Positions 48,145 through 61,500 of a DNA stretch of 64,000 nucleotides are shown here, piece after piece. A program made the translations under genes and the position numbers. Position 1 is the stretch's first letter. Each line of letters opens with the position of its first letter. The notes beneath the pieces are model-generated. The model was not told the origin of the DNA. It ran no database searches and saw only the letters and a list, made by a program, of their open reading frames with translations. The DNA is from Lineus longissimus (taxonomy: Eukaryota; Nemertea; Pilidiophora; Heteronemertea; Lineidae): assembly GCF_910592395.1 (NCBI RefSeq), contig NC_088312.1, positions 12,584,001 through 12,648,000 of the forward strand, given 5' to 3'.

Positions 48145-51100
48145 GTAAATCCTCCAGGAATATATTCGATGGTACAAACACTTCTTCCTTCCAGTTCCAG
48201 GAATGTTTCTTTTTAAATTTGGTGACATTGTCTAGTTTGTGTTGACACTCTGTCAACAGTGTTCTCCCCTAAGCCATTTGTCAGGGCCTCCCACCCTACC
48301 TTGATTGAAAGAGCCACCATACCTTGCTCTGGAGCTTGGTAAAGGGTTGCTATAGGGCCACCCTACCTTAAAATTAATTGCTGGCCATCCTTCCTTGTGT
48401 TCCGCACCGACAAAACTTCTTGAATGTCAAGGGTACCACCCTTCCTCAGAAGACCCTTTGTCAAGCCTTATTTGGAAAGGAAATGCCATACTGCACATGG
48501 TTTACAAAGCAGGTTTACAATCCTGCAAACTTGCTTGCTTGTAAAAGTATAAGGGATAGCATTTGTCGTTTCCAAAGTCCTCCAAAGTAGAGAGGTTCTA
48601 CTCTGACTGGCCTCTCATTTACATTTACATGAGTTTAAAATCCTAACAGTTGTCTACAAATGTTATCGCCAACTGGCCCCGAAATATCTGGAGGAACTGT
48701 TAGTGCCGTACGCACCAAAGCGTGCACTTAGATCTGCGGACAAGAACCTTCTCGTCACCCCACGGTTCCAAAGCTCGAGTTTTGGCGGGAGAGCTTTCAG
48801 CTCAGCGGCCGCATTGGCTTGGAACTCTCTCGGCCAAGGCCTACGCCAGGAGGACACTCTGAACAAGTTCAGGAAGGCTCTAAAAACTGAGCTTTTCAGA
48901 AAACATTTCTAATGACTGTCAACTATAGTGGGGAGCGCTTTTGAACATTTTCAAATGGAAACAGCGCTTTATAAATTTAACTTTATTAACTTTATTATTA
49001 TTACATTTTTTGGGACACCCCCTGCTTTTCTTAAATTGGCCTCATTTCACCTTCAGTTAATTGCCTTTGCCCCCCAAAAATCTTTAACATGAAAAATCCG
49101 TCTTTTTGGCACAAACAAGAGACTAACTTGGTGTGTGATGTCATTTTATTAAGGTGTTGAGGAGTAGTTTTGACCAATCTCCATAAAAGTTGGGTTGGTT
49201 AGAAGCCTGATATTTTTTTGTTGTTATTCTCACCACCTTTGAAGTTGGGTGTACCTTTGACGGTATGCCCATTTGGTACAATGTAATGTCCGGTGTAATC
49301 GCGGAGCCTACATGTAAGACTGTGCATCTGTAAATCGTCTTTTGCAGACTTAAAAACCTCAATACCTGACGCGCCGGACGTCCAGCCAAGTCCTCTGAAG
49401 AAGAAGACCACGTTGGTGCAGGGGAGGAAGGGTCCTGTTCTCTCCGGTGATGAGGAAGCAGGAGAGAGCGATGGACCGTGGCTCTCGAAGGAAATGGGGA
49501 CCAAATCAAATGGAGTTGCCAAAACCAATAAAACAAAGTAAGTGAATGAGAGTGGAAATCTAAAAATGGTTGTTTTGTGACGCTTAAAATTCTCAATAAA
49601 AGCTTTTCTCAAAGCGCTTTACAAATAGAACACTTGTTGCTAATGCAAGGTATACACTCGAGTTGAACCTTTGAAAGACCAAGGGGTTCAAACCCATGAA
49701 CCTTGGATCGGGAGAATTAGTTTGACGCCTTAAGCCAGTATACAGTCTGGTTTCCTTCTAACAGTATAAAGAGAAATAAGCTGTTATTGTGTTAAGCCTT
49801 AGATGGTTTCGATAAATTCAAATCAAATCAGTGTTCTCTGCAGCATTACAAAAACAGGAGGAGCATCCCTCTTTTTAAAGATTTTCCCCCTCGGCCTTAA
49901 ATTTCTGATTTGTTAATGGTTGTCAACCAGGAGCAACCCTCCTTAATCTCACTGCCACCCATCTTACGATGCCCACCAATGATTTCAATCAAAATCGACC
50001 TTTTCCACCCCTCTTAGAAAAAAGTCCAATGGAGAGCGCTGTAAAAAAAGCTTGTTAAAGTTAAAGTTTAGGCTTTATAGTCTGATATCAACTTCGATAT
50101 AGGTTATCATCCAACTTTACACTTTAACCCCGGTATGTCCTGAAACCTTTCAGTAGACCACAGATGAGCTGCTCAACCAGCGCTACAAACTGAGCATTTC
50201 TGACCGGTACCCATTTATACACCTCGGTGCAGAGAGGCAAGTGAGACAAAGAGACCTGCCTACAGTCTCACACCGACAGTGGGATTGAACCCGGGACCTC
50301 TTGACAGCTAGTCGAGAGTCACAGCCACTACACCGCAGCGGCTCCTTGTGCCTTTATTATCAGAATTTTGTTAATTTTAGGAAACGGAAGCGGCAGCCAG
50401 TGGTGGAAAGTGAGAGTGACCTCTCCTTTGATGAAGACGAGGAGGACCCGTTTGCCAACAGTAAGTTTGCTGGAGCGACTTTGAAATTCACGGCCACGTC
50501 CCCTTTCTGTTTTAATGTCGGGCACATCATGGAGATAGTTGCAGTCTTTCAACTAGTGAGGACAAAATGCTCATACAGCCCTTCATTTTCTGGTTAATGA
50601 TCAGGGATCGAGCTAGTCTTTCTTACTCGGGAGTCGAACTAAAGTCTTGACAAAATCTCAGGAGTTCTGTAACAGATTTCTAAGTTAACAGTTTCAAATA
50701 TGAGGGTCCTGGGCCAAGTTTCATGCTTCAAAAGACACTTTTCGGGGGTTGATCTCGAGCCCTGAATGTTGGCATGCTATAGCTCTTGAGAAAGTACGAC
50801 CGCTGCTTCAACGAATTCACTTGGTCTTTATCAAAAGGAGACTATACTGCCTACTGGTAGATGTAGGTTGGAGCCTGGTGATATACAGATGTTGGAACAA
50901 AATTACTGGTTGTGCATGCAAATGAATGAGCACTGTAGCAAATATCTGGTGTGCCCATGCCTAACCCGTTACTGAATCCCCAAATCTGAAAAAAATTCAA
51001 CTTTCCATCAATCATGGCGTAGATTCAAAGTCTGCAAAGGAGTATTGCACCCCTACCTCCTGCCTATAGCCCCTTAAAAATACCGAACATTTTACATGAT

Positions 51101-54100
51101 GTTTTTTTTTTCAGATGATTTGTTGAATAACGGCTTCCCAAATTGGATCAAAGATGAGGCCCACTTTAAGGAAAATGTGTTGAAACTAAAGAACTGCTTC
51201 CCAGGAAAAGCTGAAGCCTTGATTGAAAAAGCCATAAAACGGAGCAGGAATTTCTTTGATGCTGAAAATTACGTCATCAAGAAAACAGACATTGACCATG
51301 GTGAGAGGTTTTAGCTTATTGTTTTTTGATTAAGGAAATCATAACTGCTATAACATACAAACTGTTTTTATTTTGATATTACAAGTATAACTTGCAATAC
51401 TGTTGGACTTGAGTGAAAAATGCCAAAACAATTGGAAAATTTACGGTGAATATAATTGTCATTTCTATTGGCTCTGGTGAAAAGTCATTTCATTAGTTCT
51501 CTTCTCGTTGGTACTGCCATTTGTATGTAATTATTGGCATTGGTTGGTGTGAATGTCTTTCCTTTTGCATGTGCCAAACCCCTCTCTTTGTTTACAAATC
51601 GGGGACGGCTTTCAGGGTGTTGTTTTAGTCTCGTCTCAATACATTCCTGTTTTTTCTTCATTGTTTCCATCAACCTGTTTGCCTCTATTTGGCCCTCATT
51701 TCTTCTTCTGCATTTGGAGGCCTCCATTTCAAAACTTGAAACTTCAATGGGTTTAAAACTTTAGGACAGTTCTGTTATGCTTTATAGCAAATATCAGCAG
51801 ATCGGAATCTTATAGCTGTAAACTACTTTCCTATGGGACATCCCACAGAATTACTAAGCTCAATATAGCTTGCTGGGACTTCCCACTGCGTTTAATAGTA
51901 AGCTCAATGCAGCTTTCTACAATGTCTTTGTGGTAATGATTTCAACATGCTCAAACAAGCTTTGCATCATGCGTTTGCCTTCACTGCATCGTGACGCCAT
52001 GAGACCGGTATTTTGGGTCAACCTAAACAGTGCCCACCAGGTTTAAAGCAATTTTAAAATTCATTAAAAAAATCTAATGATCATAAACGAAATAAGCAGG
52101 ACATTTTTCACATTTCCTGAACGTTTCATGAAATTTTTGTGCTGGATTAGCGAGTTGTTGTCTAAAACACCCAGTCGGTGGCCATGTTGGTTTTCGTCTT
52201 GGAGGAAAGGATAGGGCTTCCAAATATTACAGGAGCCTTGTGATTTTAGACAACAGATGTGTTTTATGGTGTAATTATTATGTTTATGGCTACTAAATTT
52301 TATTTTGATGACTATTTACCTGACTTTAAACCTGGTGGATGCTGCTAGCGCTTGTGGACGCTGTTTGGGATGACCGGGTATTTTAGCCTACCATAGCATG
52401 TTGCTATTAATGACACACCGGACTAAAATAAAAAAGTGTTTTAAAAGCCCTGTTTGATTCAAGTTACCATTTCATGTCTAACGACTTCCTTTTCAGTGTG
52501 GAGACAGAGAGGCAAACCCAGACAAATTCTTTCCTCTTCAGCCGCCACTCCATCTGAGACTAGCTCAGTGTCTTCGCTAACTGTACCTCCCATGCAGCAA
52601 CCCTCTCAGCAGGCACTGGAACCTTCACCTCCAATCAGCCAAATCCCCAGCCATCATCAGACAAGATTAGACACAAAAAAGCGAACCATTATAAATTTGC
52701 CAGCTGTTACTTTTCAAAATGAGAGCTCTACACCTCTGACCGGACAATCTTCAAGTCATCAGCAGGCGGGAGTGGCCACAAATAATCAAACAGTGCCAAT
52801 AATTTCTTGTCCAAAACAGAGTAGAACACCCGAGACTGGGCAATTCCTGAGTCGGCTTCAGATGATATTTGCTACAAAAAATCAAAAAGTGCTCTTGCCA
52901 TGTGTTTCTCCTCAAGATACCATTGACTCCTTAAGTGATGTTTCGTCTGATTTGCATACAAGGCCTAAACGAGTCAAGGAGAGACTGTGTTGTTCATTTT
53001 TAGAAGAGTCGCCAGATGTCTTGTCTATAAAGGAGAAAACTGCAACTGTAGGTCTGACTTCGAGGCCTGCTGCACCCAAGACAAGTTTAGTCATGATAAC
53101 CCAGCAAGCAGAATCAGCTACCGCACTGTTACCTTTTTTCTCATCTCAAACCGCGAGTACATCATCCACTGATCAGGCATTGAAGCCTGCTACCACACCC
53201 ATGACAGGTCCTATGAAAAGCCAGGGACCTTCTTCATCAGCTGCAAAGTCACCATTTCTCTCACCTGAAACAGAGAAAACTTCATCCAAATTCAAGACTT
53301 CGATTTCGAGGCCTGCTACACCCAAGACAGGTCCTGTCAAAAAGAAGGGAGCGGCTTCAACTGGTGCACAGTTACCCTCTGTCATGCCTCCAGAAGATGC
53401 TATCATGTCAACTCCCAAGAAAAGTCCTGTCAAAAGGCAGAGAACATCAACAAGTGCAGAGCCTTTCTCTCTTTTGTCTCAAGAAGACTCTACCTCGTCT
53501 GGTACACTCAAATTAAATCAAGCTAAAAGGCAGCGATCTTCATTGACTGGTGCACAGATGCCCACTGTCTCGCAAGAAAGAGATCTTGCCTCAACAACTG
53601 CTCCAATACTTAATAGATCCAAGAGAGGTCCTACCAAAAAGCAGCGAATGTTATCATCTGATGCGCAGTCTCCCAAAGACTGTACATGGTCTTGTAGGAC
53701 ACCAAATGCAAGTCCAGCTAAAAGGCAGCAAATACCCTCACTGAAGGCAAGTCCAGCCAAAAAGCAGCCAACATCAGCACCCAAGACAATACCAGCCAAA
53801 AAGCAGCCAACATCAACACCCAAGACAATACCAGCCAAAAAGCAGTCCACATCAACACCCAAGTTCCAGAAAATTGCACCCAAAAAGCATTTCTCTGGCC
53901 AGATTCAGCAACAGAGGCAGCAGTTGCAACATTGTGTCCATAGTGGTCTACGAGCAACAACATCAACCCCGCAAATGCTCTCATCTGCTTCATATCACAG
54001 TCCGAGACCCTCGCACAATCTGCCTCCACAGAACCAGCAGTTTCAGCATCATATCCAACAAGGCACCATATCAACATTATCGCGCCATGAGACGCCCTTG

Positions 54101-56967
54101 CGTTATCAATATCAAGCAAAAACACTGACCAGAGAAAGTAGGTCTGGAGTGCGTACATCAACCCAATCGTCTGTTCCTACACCTGTGCACCCGGTACTAT
54201 CTCCAGGTCAGAGCGTAGGATGCACACTGGGCACATCAAGGCAAGTTCATCAGGTTTTTCTTTGGCACGATCGTGTTGACATTTCTCCAATTCAAACAAC
54301 AATTGCTGTGTACAGACGGGACCCGACACCGTACACGGTACCAACAACATCTGCGCAGTCCTCCGACACTGCAATAAGAAGTAGCCAACAACAGTTTTCA
54401 AATGCTGCATCAGTGAGCACCCCACATGTTCGTCTAGGAGTGAATTGTACCCGCCTGGGAAGTGAGCAACCTCAGTCCAACGCTTGTAAGGGGTCGTATC
54501 CTTGGCCTGTGTCATCACCACAAGTTCCTGAGGTAAAGGATCCAAGTTCGAGCACCCTCTCCACAGTTCCAAAAACAGCACATTTACTGCCAACACAGAT
54601 GCAGTATCTGAGTCCACAAACAGGATTTCCTAACGCACATCACTCCCTGAACAGTGCACGGATACAGATGTTCAAGAGTCGAACAGTATCGCCATCGCTG
54701 AGGAATTATCAATCTTCGCTGACAGGATTTACCAACTTGCGGAGTGAAAGACCCCAATCAAGTGTCTCCAGGGTTCTGCTTCCGAGTCCCAAAAGAACTT
54801 TGCCGTGGCCAAGTCAATTTTTGGAGAGTCCGCAATCGAGATTCAATAAATTGACGTGGCAGTTTCCAAATGTTACCGAATCGCTGCTACTAGAAGCTGT
54901 GAAGGCCACACATACGTACAACTATGCGATTGACTATGTGTTGAGTCATCATTGCGACTTGACTAAAGACCACACTGGTCAGTGATGCCATCGTCTTTTA
55001 TTTTCTCCTGCATGCTCGTACCTTCCTTCACAACCACAGCGTTTTCCCGACTTTTTATTTGTATGTGTTGGACCGATGTCATCGGCATCAATTTTGTTGT
55101 TAGATACTTTTTTATTTTCACCATGTCATGAACTTTAGGTCTTCAAAAAAAAATTAAATTTTTGCGATTGCTAGGAGGTGCTGTTTTTTACCATGTTGGC
55201 CAAATACATTCAAAACGCTCGAAGGAAGACACTGTTTCATTTCTTTTATTATTCAGTTTCATTGTTACTGCATTTATCATCACCGCTTTTAGGACTTGAG
55301 GTAGACGAATTATTGTTGAACTGAATTTCAAGAAGCTTTGAAAATATTTCAATATTATTCTTGTGCTTGCATTCAGCATGTTGAGGCATGCCCTAACTGC
55401 ATGACCAATCTTTGGCTTGGCTTTGTTCCTTGTAATGTTAGTTTCTCTTTTGCTCAGTTTGTTGCTGATTTTGATTTGTTTATTGTCAATCTTGAGTTGA
55501 GAATGCTCTACATAAAAAAAAATTGTGTTTTTCAGAGCCGGTAACTTGTTCAAAAATTTGAAAATTGAACCAGAAAATTTCTAATTGTGTTAAAATGTAC
55601 TACATGTAAATTAGATTTCAGCAGTGCCACTGTGTAGACAGACAGTTATACAATTACTGTAAATGCCAAGTTTCAGCAAATATGCATGCATAATATCTGC
55701 AGTGCAGCATTCTGTATTTTCCAGTAGATCCAGTGAACACTAACGGTGTGCTCCTTTAACATGTTTATCTCTTTGAGTGCCCATCGATTTTCGCGATTTG
55801 CTCCTAGTGCCCATGAGCGGGAATACACCCGGGAAGCACATCGGGGAAATCCCAACTACGATCGTTAGGCACTGCTTCACGGCGATTATGAGGACATCTA
55901 CTGTTCTGGTGATGAATATACGAAAATTCGGAAAGTTCCGTCGTGGGCACTTGGAGGATAAGACGCAAAATCGGACTTTTCCGTAAAGGGCACTCAAAGA
56001 CACCTGCGCTGTCTTTCCTGTGCAACAATGCATTGATGCAGATGTCACTGCCTAACCTTACCTTCCAGCCTCCATACTACCCATCGTGTACAGCCCTCCG
56101 AGTCAGGTCAGTTGGCTGACTGAAACCGTCACAGCTCGAATACAGAACCTTGCCGCTCACTTCCCGACCCAGTCCCGCGTCTTTCTAGAGCAAGCAGTCA
56201 AGACCTGTTATTCCTTTAATGCAGCCGTTGATTACGTCATTTCACATTATTGTGACTCGTCAAGTGAGCACAGTTTAGGTATCCGCCGTTCAAGTTGCAT
56301 TTTTTCCCGCTACTATTAACATGATTCTTGGTATCCTTTCTGTCGAGGGAGATCCTTGTAAATCTTCAGCATGCTAGTTACGGTTCTTTTGCTTTACTAA
56401 TTCTTTTCTTGTTGAATGTTTTTCCCAGCTAGGTAACCCGACAAAAAAAACAGCCGTGATAATACAGTAGAACCTCTCTATTAAGGACACCCTCAGGACT
56501 TACAAGTGATGTCGTTAATAGAGGGGTGTCCTGATCAGGGAGGTCAAATTGAATGGAAACCACCACTTTGGGACCAAAACTAGTGTCCTTGATATAGAGG
56601 TTGTCCTTAGTAGAGAGGTGTCCGCTAAGGGAGGTTCCACTGTACTTATCAAGCTCTGTATTCCATTCTGCATAGTCAGCTGTTGCAAGTTTGGCATCTG
56701 AAGTTATCTTGTTTCTTAATCTTATATTATTCTTCTTTCGTTATTGTTTGACAAATTTTGTGGTCAACTTGGTGCAGAATTATAAAATGACTGGTTAAAC
56801 ATGTAAAATGAGTGTGATTTAGGTCTTCCAATAGGTCATTATCACCAACCAAAGCTGAATCTCCTTGACATTTCCCAACAATCAGTGTGACCGCTACCGG
56901 ATCTGACTCTCTTTTTAGCTCACCTCTTAGCAGAGGTGAGCTTATCCCATACCGTGGCGTCCGTCGT

Positions 56968-57005
<38 letters not shown>

Positions 57006-58548
57006 CGTCGTCCGTTAGCAGGGCACGTTTCGTAACTGTTAGAGCTATTGAGTTGAAACTTGGTACACATGTACCCTTATGTAATGACACCTGGGAGACC
57101 AAGTTTCGGTCCGATTCGTTTCATGGTTTGGCCACCAGGGGGCCAAACGTTAAAAGTGAAAATATGCAATATCTCCCTTAATAGTAGTCGGGAAATTTTG
57201 AAAAAAATATGGTAGGTACTTCTAGCAAAGGTGCATCATATATCCTCCGGGTTTTTGATTTTACCTCCTTTTCAAGGTCACAAAGGTCAAATGGTGTAAA
57301 TTGGCCGTTAGGATGTAACGATGGCACGTTTCTAAACTGCAATGACTATTGATACCAAATTTGATACACATTTACCCCTTAGTCAGGTGATCTCAGGGAC
57401 CGAAGTTTGGTCTAATATGATTCACCACTTGACCACCAGGGGGCAAAATCCAAAAACCTTAAAAATGTGATTATTCCCTAACTTCTTGCCCGATTGCCAC
57501 CAATTTGATATCATGGGTACATCTAACCACCATACAGTATATGTCACACAGGTTTTTAATTTGACCTTCTTGTCAAGGTCACAGAGGTCAAATGGCCTAA
57601 ATACGCCGTCAGGCCGTAACTATGGCACGTTTCTTAACTGCAGTGACTATTGATCACAAATTAAGTACGCATGTACCCCTTGGTCAGGTGATCTCAGGTA
57701 CCGAAGTTTGGTGCGATCTGATTTGCCGTTTGGCCTCCAGGGAGGGGGCCAAATCCTAAATTCTTCAAAATGCCATTATTCCTAGTAATGACTTGCCCGA
57801 TTGGCACCAATTTTATATCATAGGTACATCTAATTCTAACAACCATTCAATGTGTCACCCGGGTCTTCTTTGATTTGACCTACTTTTCAAGGTCACAGAG
57901 GTCGAATGTACTGTAAATTGGCCATTTTGGGGAAATTGTAATTGCTTGGACCTACATCAAACCTAACACTACATGACACAAGACCATGCTCTTTATCCAT
58001 CTTTCCTCCACATGAGGTGAGCACAATGGCCCTGGCCATTTCATTATAGGTTTTTAACAGTAAATAGCAGTCTTGAATTTTCTTAATGTTCAAGTCTGAT
58101 TTCTTTGTGAAAAGTATTTTCTTGGTTAGTATTGCTCAATTGTCAGAATTTCACATAAAATTTCTGTTTCGTGTAGATTTTTTTATCAGCTAGGACGATG
58201 TATTCTATCTATTTGAATCAACTGTAAGGCATATATACTGTACAGTAGAACCTCTCTATTAAGGACACCCTTGGGACTGACAAGTGTCCTTAATGGAGAG
58301 GTGTCCTGACTAGAAAGGTCAAATTGAATGGAAACAACCAATTTAGGTCCAAAACTGGTGTCCTTAATAGAGAGGTTGTCCTTAATTATAGAGAGGTGTC
58401 CACTAAGGGAGGTTCCACTGTATTTCCAGGTAGCTCGCAGCAGGCCGCATCTCAAGAAAGTGACGACTGTGTGATTCGATTTCCTGCTAAGAAGCGTGCC
58501 AGAGTTCTGGTCTCTGATGACAGTTTTAACGCAGATGCCTGTGATGCG

Positions 58549-58585
<37 letters not shown>

Positions 58586-61500
58586 GCCAGGGGAGTTCAA
58601 GCAACAAACCTGATAAACAGACGATTACAGCTCGGGTGGGCTTCCTACAGGAGGCGTTTCCAGATCATTCTCCAAAAGTGAGTGGTAGTAAAGGTTATGG
58701 AGAATTGAATCTCCTGTCCAGAAATTATTGTTGAATAATCAAATAAGAAAAGTACCATGTGGAAGTGATAAGATGAATAAAAAAACAGTAATTTTGGCTA
58801 TACATGACATCTAAAACGCATTTTCAGCTCTATAGCATTTTCAAAGAATGACGAATAAAATGATAGAATTGTGAAATATCATTTCATATTGCCGTGTTCA
58901 AAACATTTTGGATGTGTAAACTGAACTCGGTGATGTCATGATTGTTTTTCTGAAAACCAAACTCGTAACCAGGTTATGTGTTCATCTCGCATAATTAGGT
59001 TATGTGTTCATTTCGCAAGACGCTTAATCCTGCACTTGCGCACGCTCTCTCAACCAAGGTGTATTATAGTGGGTACCGTTAAAAATAATCGAAAAGTATT
59101 GAATTAGCTCTGTATGAGCAGTTCTGTGAGATTCAGGAGAGACTGGGCATTAAATGTCTTGTGTGGGAACCAAGTTAAAGAAAATTAAGTGAAAGTTCCA
59201 TGACAAGTGCTTTTGCTCTCATCAATCAAAGTTTCCAATCAACCTTGTTGATGCACTTTAACGTTTGAGCCCTGGACGGTTTTTGCCCACGCAGTGCCCA
59301 AGTCCCGGGCGATATTTTCGACAGTGAAAGTACACATGAGGAATCCCGATTAACGCTCAATATGCCATCTTTGAACAACTCTATACACTGAATATTGTCT
59401 GCTGATCGAGCTGCTTCAGGTAGAATGGCCGCAGATGGCGTGGCGATCGCTTGGGATTGTTAATCGACGATGTTTCTTTGACTATTGAGCCTGCTGAGAT
59501 ATTTCGGCCATAGGAGATTTGAACATAAACACCCTGCCGAGATATCTCGGCCGCAGGGCTGAAAGAGTTGATAAAACTCATTGTCTTTTGGGCAATATCA
59601 TTAACTTATCAGTTAAAAAAGCAAACAAAATCTGATATAGACATGGTCGTTTTCAGAAATTAGAAGAGGTGTTAGCATCATGTGATTATTCGGTGGAGGA
59701 CGCCACAACGACACTCAGTACATTCCAAGATGATGATCTCCCAGATATAAAAAGAGCAAGGAGTCTACAGGAGATGAAACATCATGAAAAGAAGAACAAA
59801 AGTATGTGATGTGGTTGTTTAGGGCCTATATGTTGTGCTCATAAAATTTGATTTATTCTGTCGATTTCCTTTGAAAAATCCCTGCCTGTGTTCCAGTAGA
59901 GGCGTGAGCTAGTATGAAGAGATAGAGTTCAAACTCCTTTGCTTTATTTGTGTGGCTGAAAAACATCTGTCAAAGTCAGGTATTCATCGTATTGGTCATA
60001 AGTATGTATATGTACACATTGTCCATGTGCTCTAGGAGAGGTGTGTACTAAATAATAATAAATAATAAAATACCAGATATTATAGTGCTTCGATCATGCA
60101 TTGCATGCTCCGAAGCACTTTACATAAAAGTTAAAGGATTATGTATATATTATTTAAAAGAAAATAGGAAACATTGATGATAAAAGATTATATAAAACAG
60201 TAGGCCTAGATGAGGAGATAAAAAAAAATATAAACACAAGTAAGAGCGACTGTCCAATAAAATATGTCTAAAGAATTGACTAGATACCATAGGTGTTCTT
60301 AAAAAGAAAAGTTTTCAAAGTACGTTTAAAAGGTCCTATGTCGTGAATATCTTTTAAGTAAGATGAAAGGGAGTTCCACAGTTTTGGGCCAGCCACCCGG
60401 AAAGACCTGTCGCCATACAGCTTTGTTTTGGACCGTGGAACAGATAAAACAACGGAGTTGGAAGATCGTAATGATCTGGTTGGTTTTAAAATGTCGATCA
60501 TGTCGATGATGTAACCAGGTGCCTGATGATGTATGGCACGGAAAGTGTGTAAAATCAGTTTAAAATCCGGTATTTTGGAGTTGTTCAAGTGTATTGTGCT
60601 GAAAAATTGGGATGGAGATTGCAAGAATAGTTTTTGATTGAAAAAACTTGAAGAAGTTCTGTTATGCGCCAAAATAAAAAATCGTGAATATTTCAATTTT
60701 TTTGAAATTTTTAGTAATCGCAAAAATGAAGTCGCACAGTAATTGAGAATTTTACAGTATGTGGGGTATTTTAGGGTTTGCATCCATGCTTTGAGTCGGA
60801 TTGATATGAGTTTAAGGGGGCATGTGTTTCATGGAGTTTCTGATAAAATAATAAAACAAACATAAACATAAAGCACTGAGTACATAATCAACATCTTTCG
60901 TTGCCAGATCGACAAGGCAGAAGTAATGCAGATGGCGACATGCTGAGTGACTGTGATTTTGAAGTAGACGAAGATGAGGACTTCGATAGTGAGGAGAGCG
61001 ACTTGGAGGTATGTTCATGGCTTGTAGCTCAGAGTGAGACACTTAAAGGATGATCGCATTAAATGTTCAGCAGATAGTTTAGACAATATTCATATTAAGG
61101 CTGTGGCAGATAGCAATTGATGCACCCTGAAATCAAAATCAGCTCTTTAATCAGGTTTTTCTATCCTATCATCTATCTTATCTATTTATATTCTATAATC
61201 CTAGTACAGTAGAACAACTCTATGAATAAGGACACCCTCAGGACTGACAAGTGCTGTCCTTAATAGAGAGGTGTCCTGATTAGAGAGGTCAAATTGAATG
61301 GAAGCAACCAATACCAAAACTAGTGTCTTAAATAAAGAGGTTGTCCTTAATAGAGTGGTGTCCGCTAAGAGAGGTTCTACTCTTATTTCTTTGTCTTCTA
61401 GGATGTTGTTGAGGAACACCCAGTGCGTCGACGAATCCTGGCCTTCTTCAACGATTCCACCCAGCAAGAGTGCTCTGCAGTACCTGGTTGCTCAATCAAG

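Noticed and set aside
50261-50345. tRNA gene on the minus strand
   Set aside because: A- and B-box-like words are present, but stems do not pair well and a non-tRNA body follows, so a SINE head is more likely.
57001-57181. Arg-rich frame next to the CGT array
   Set aside because: Poly-Arg comes from the CGT triplet array of a family B element and the rest is the element body.
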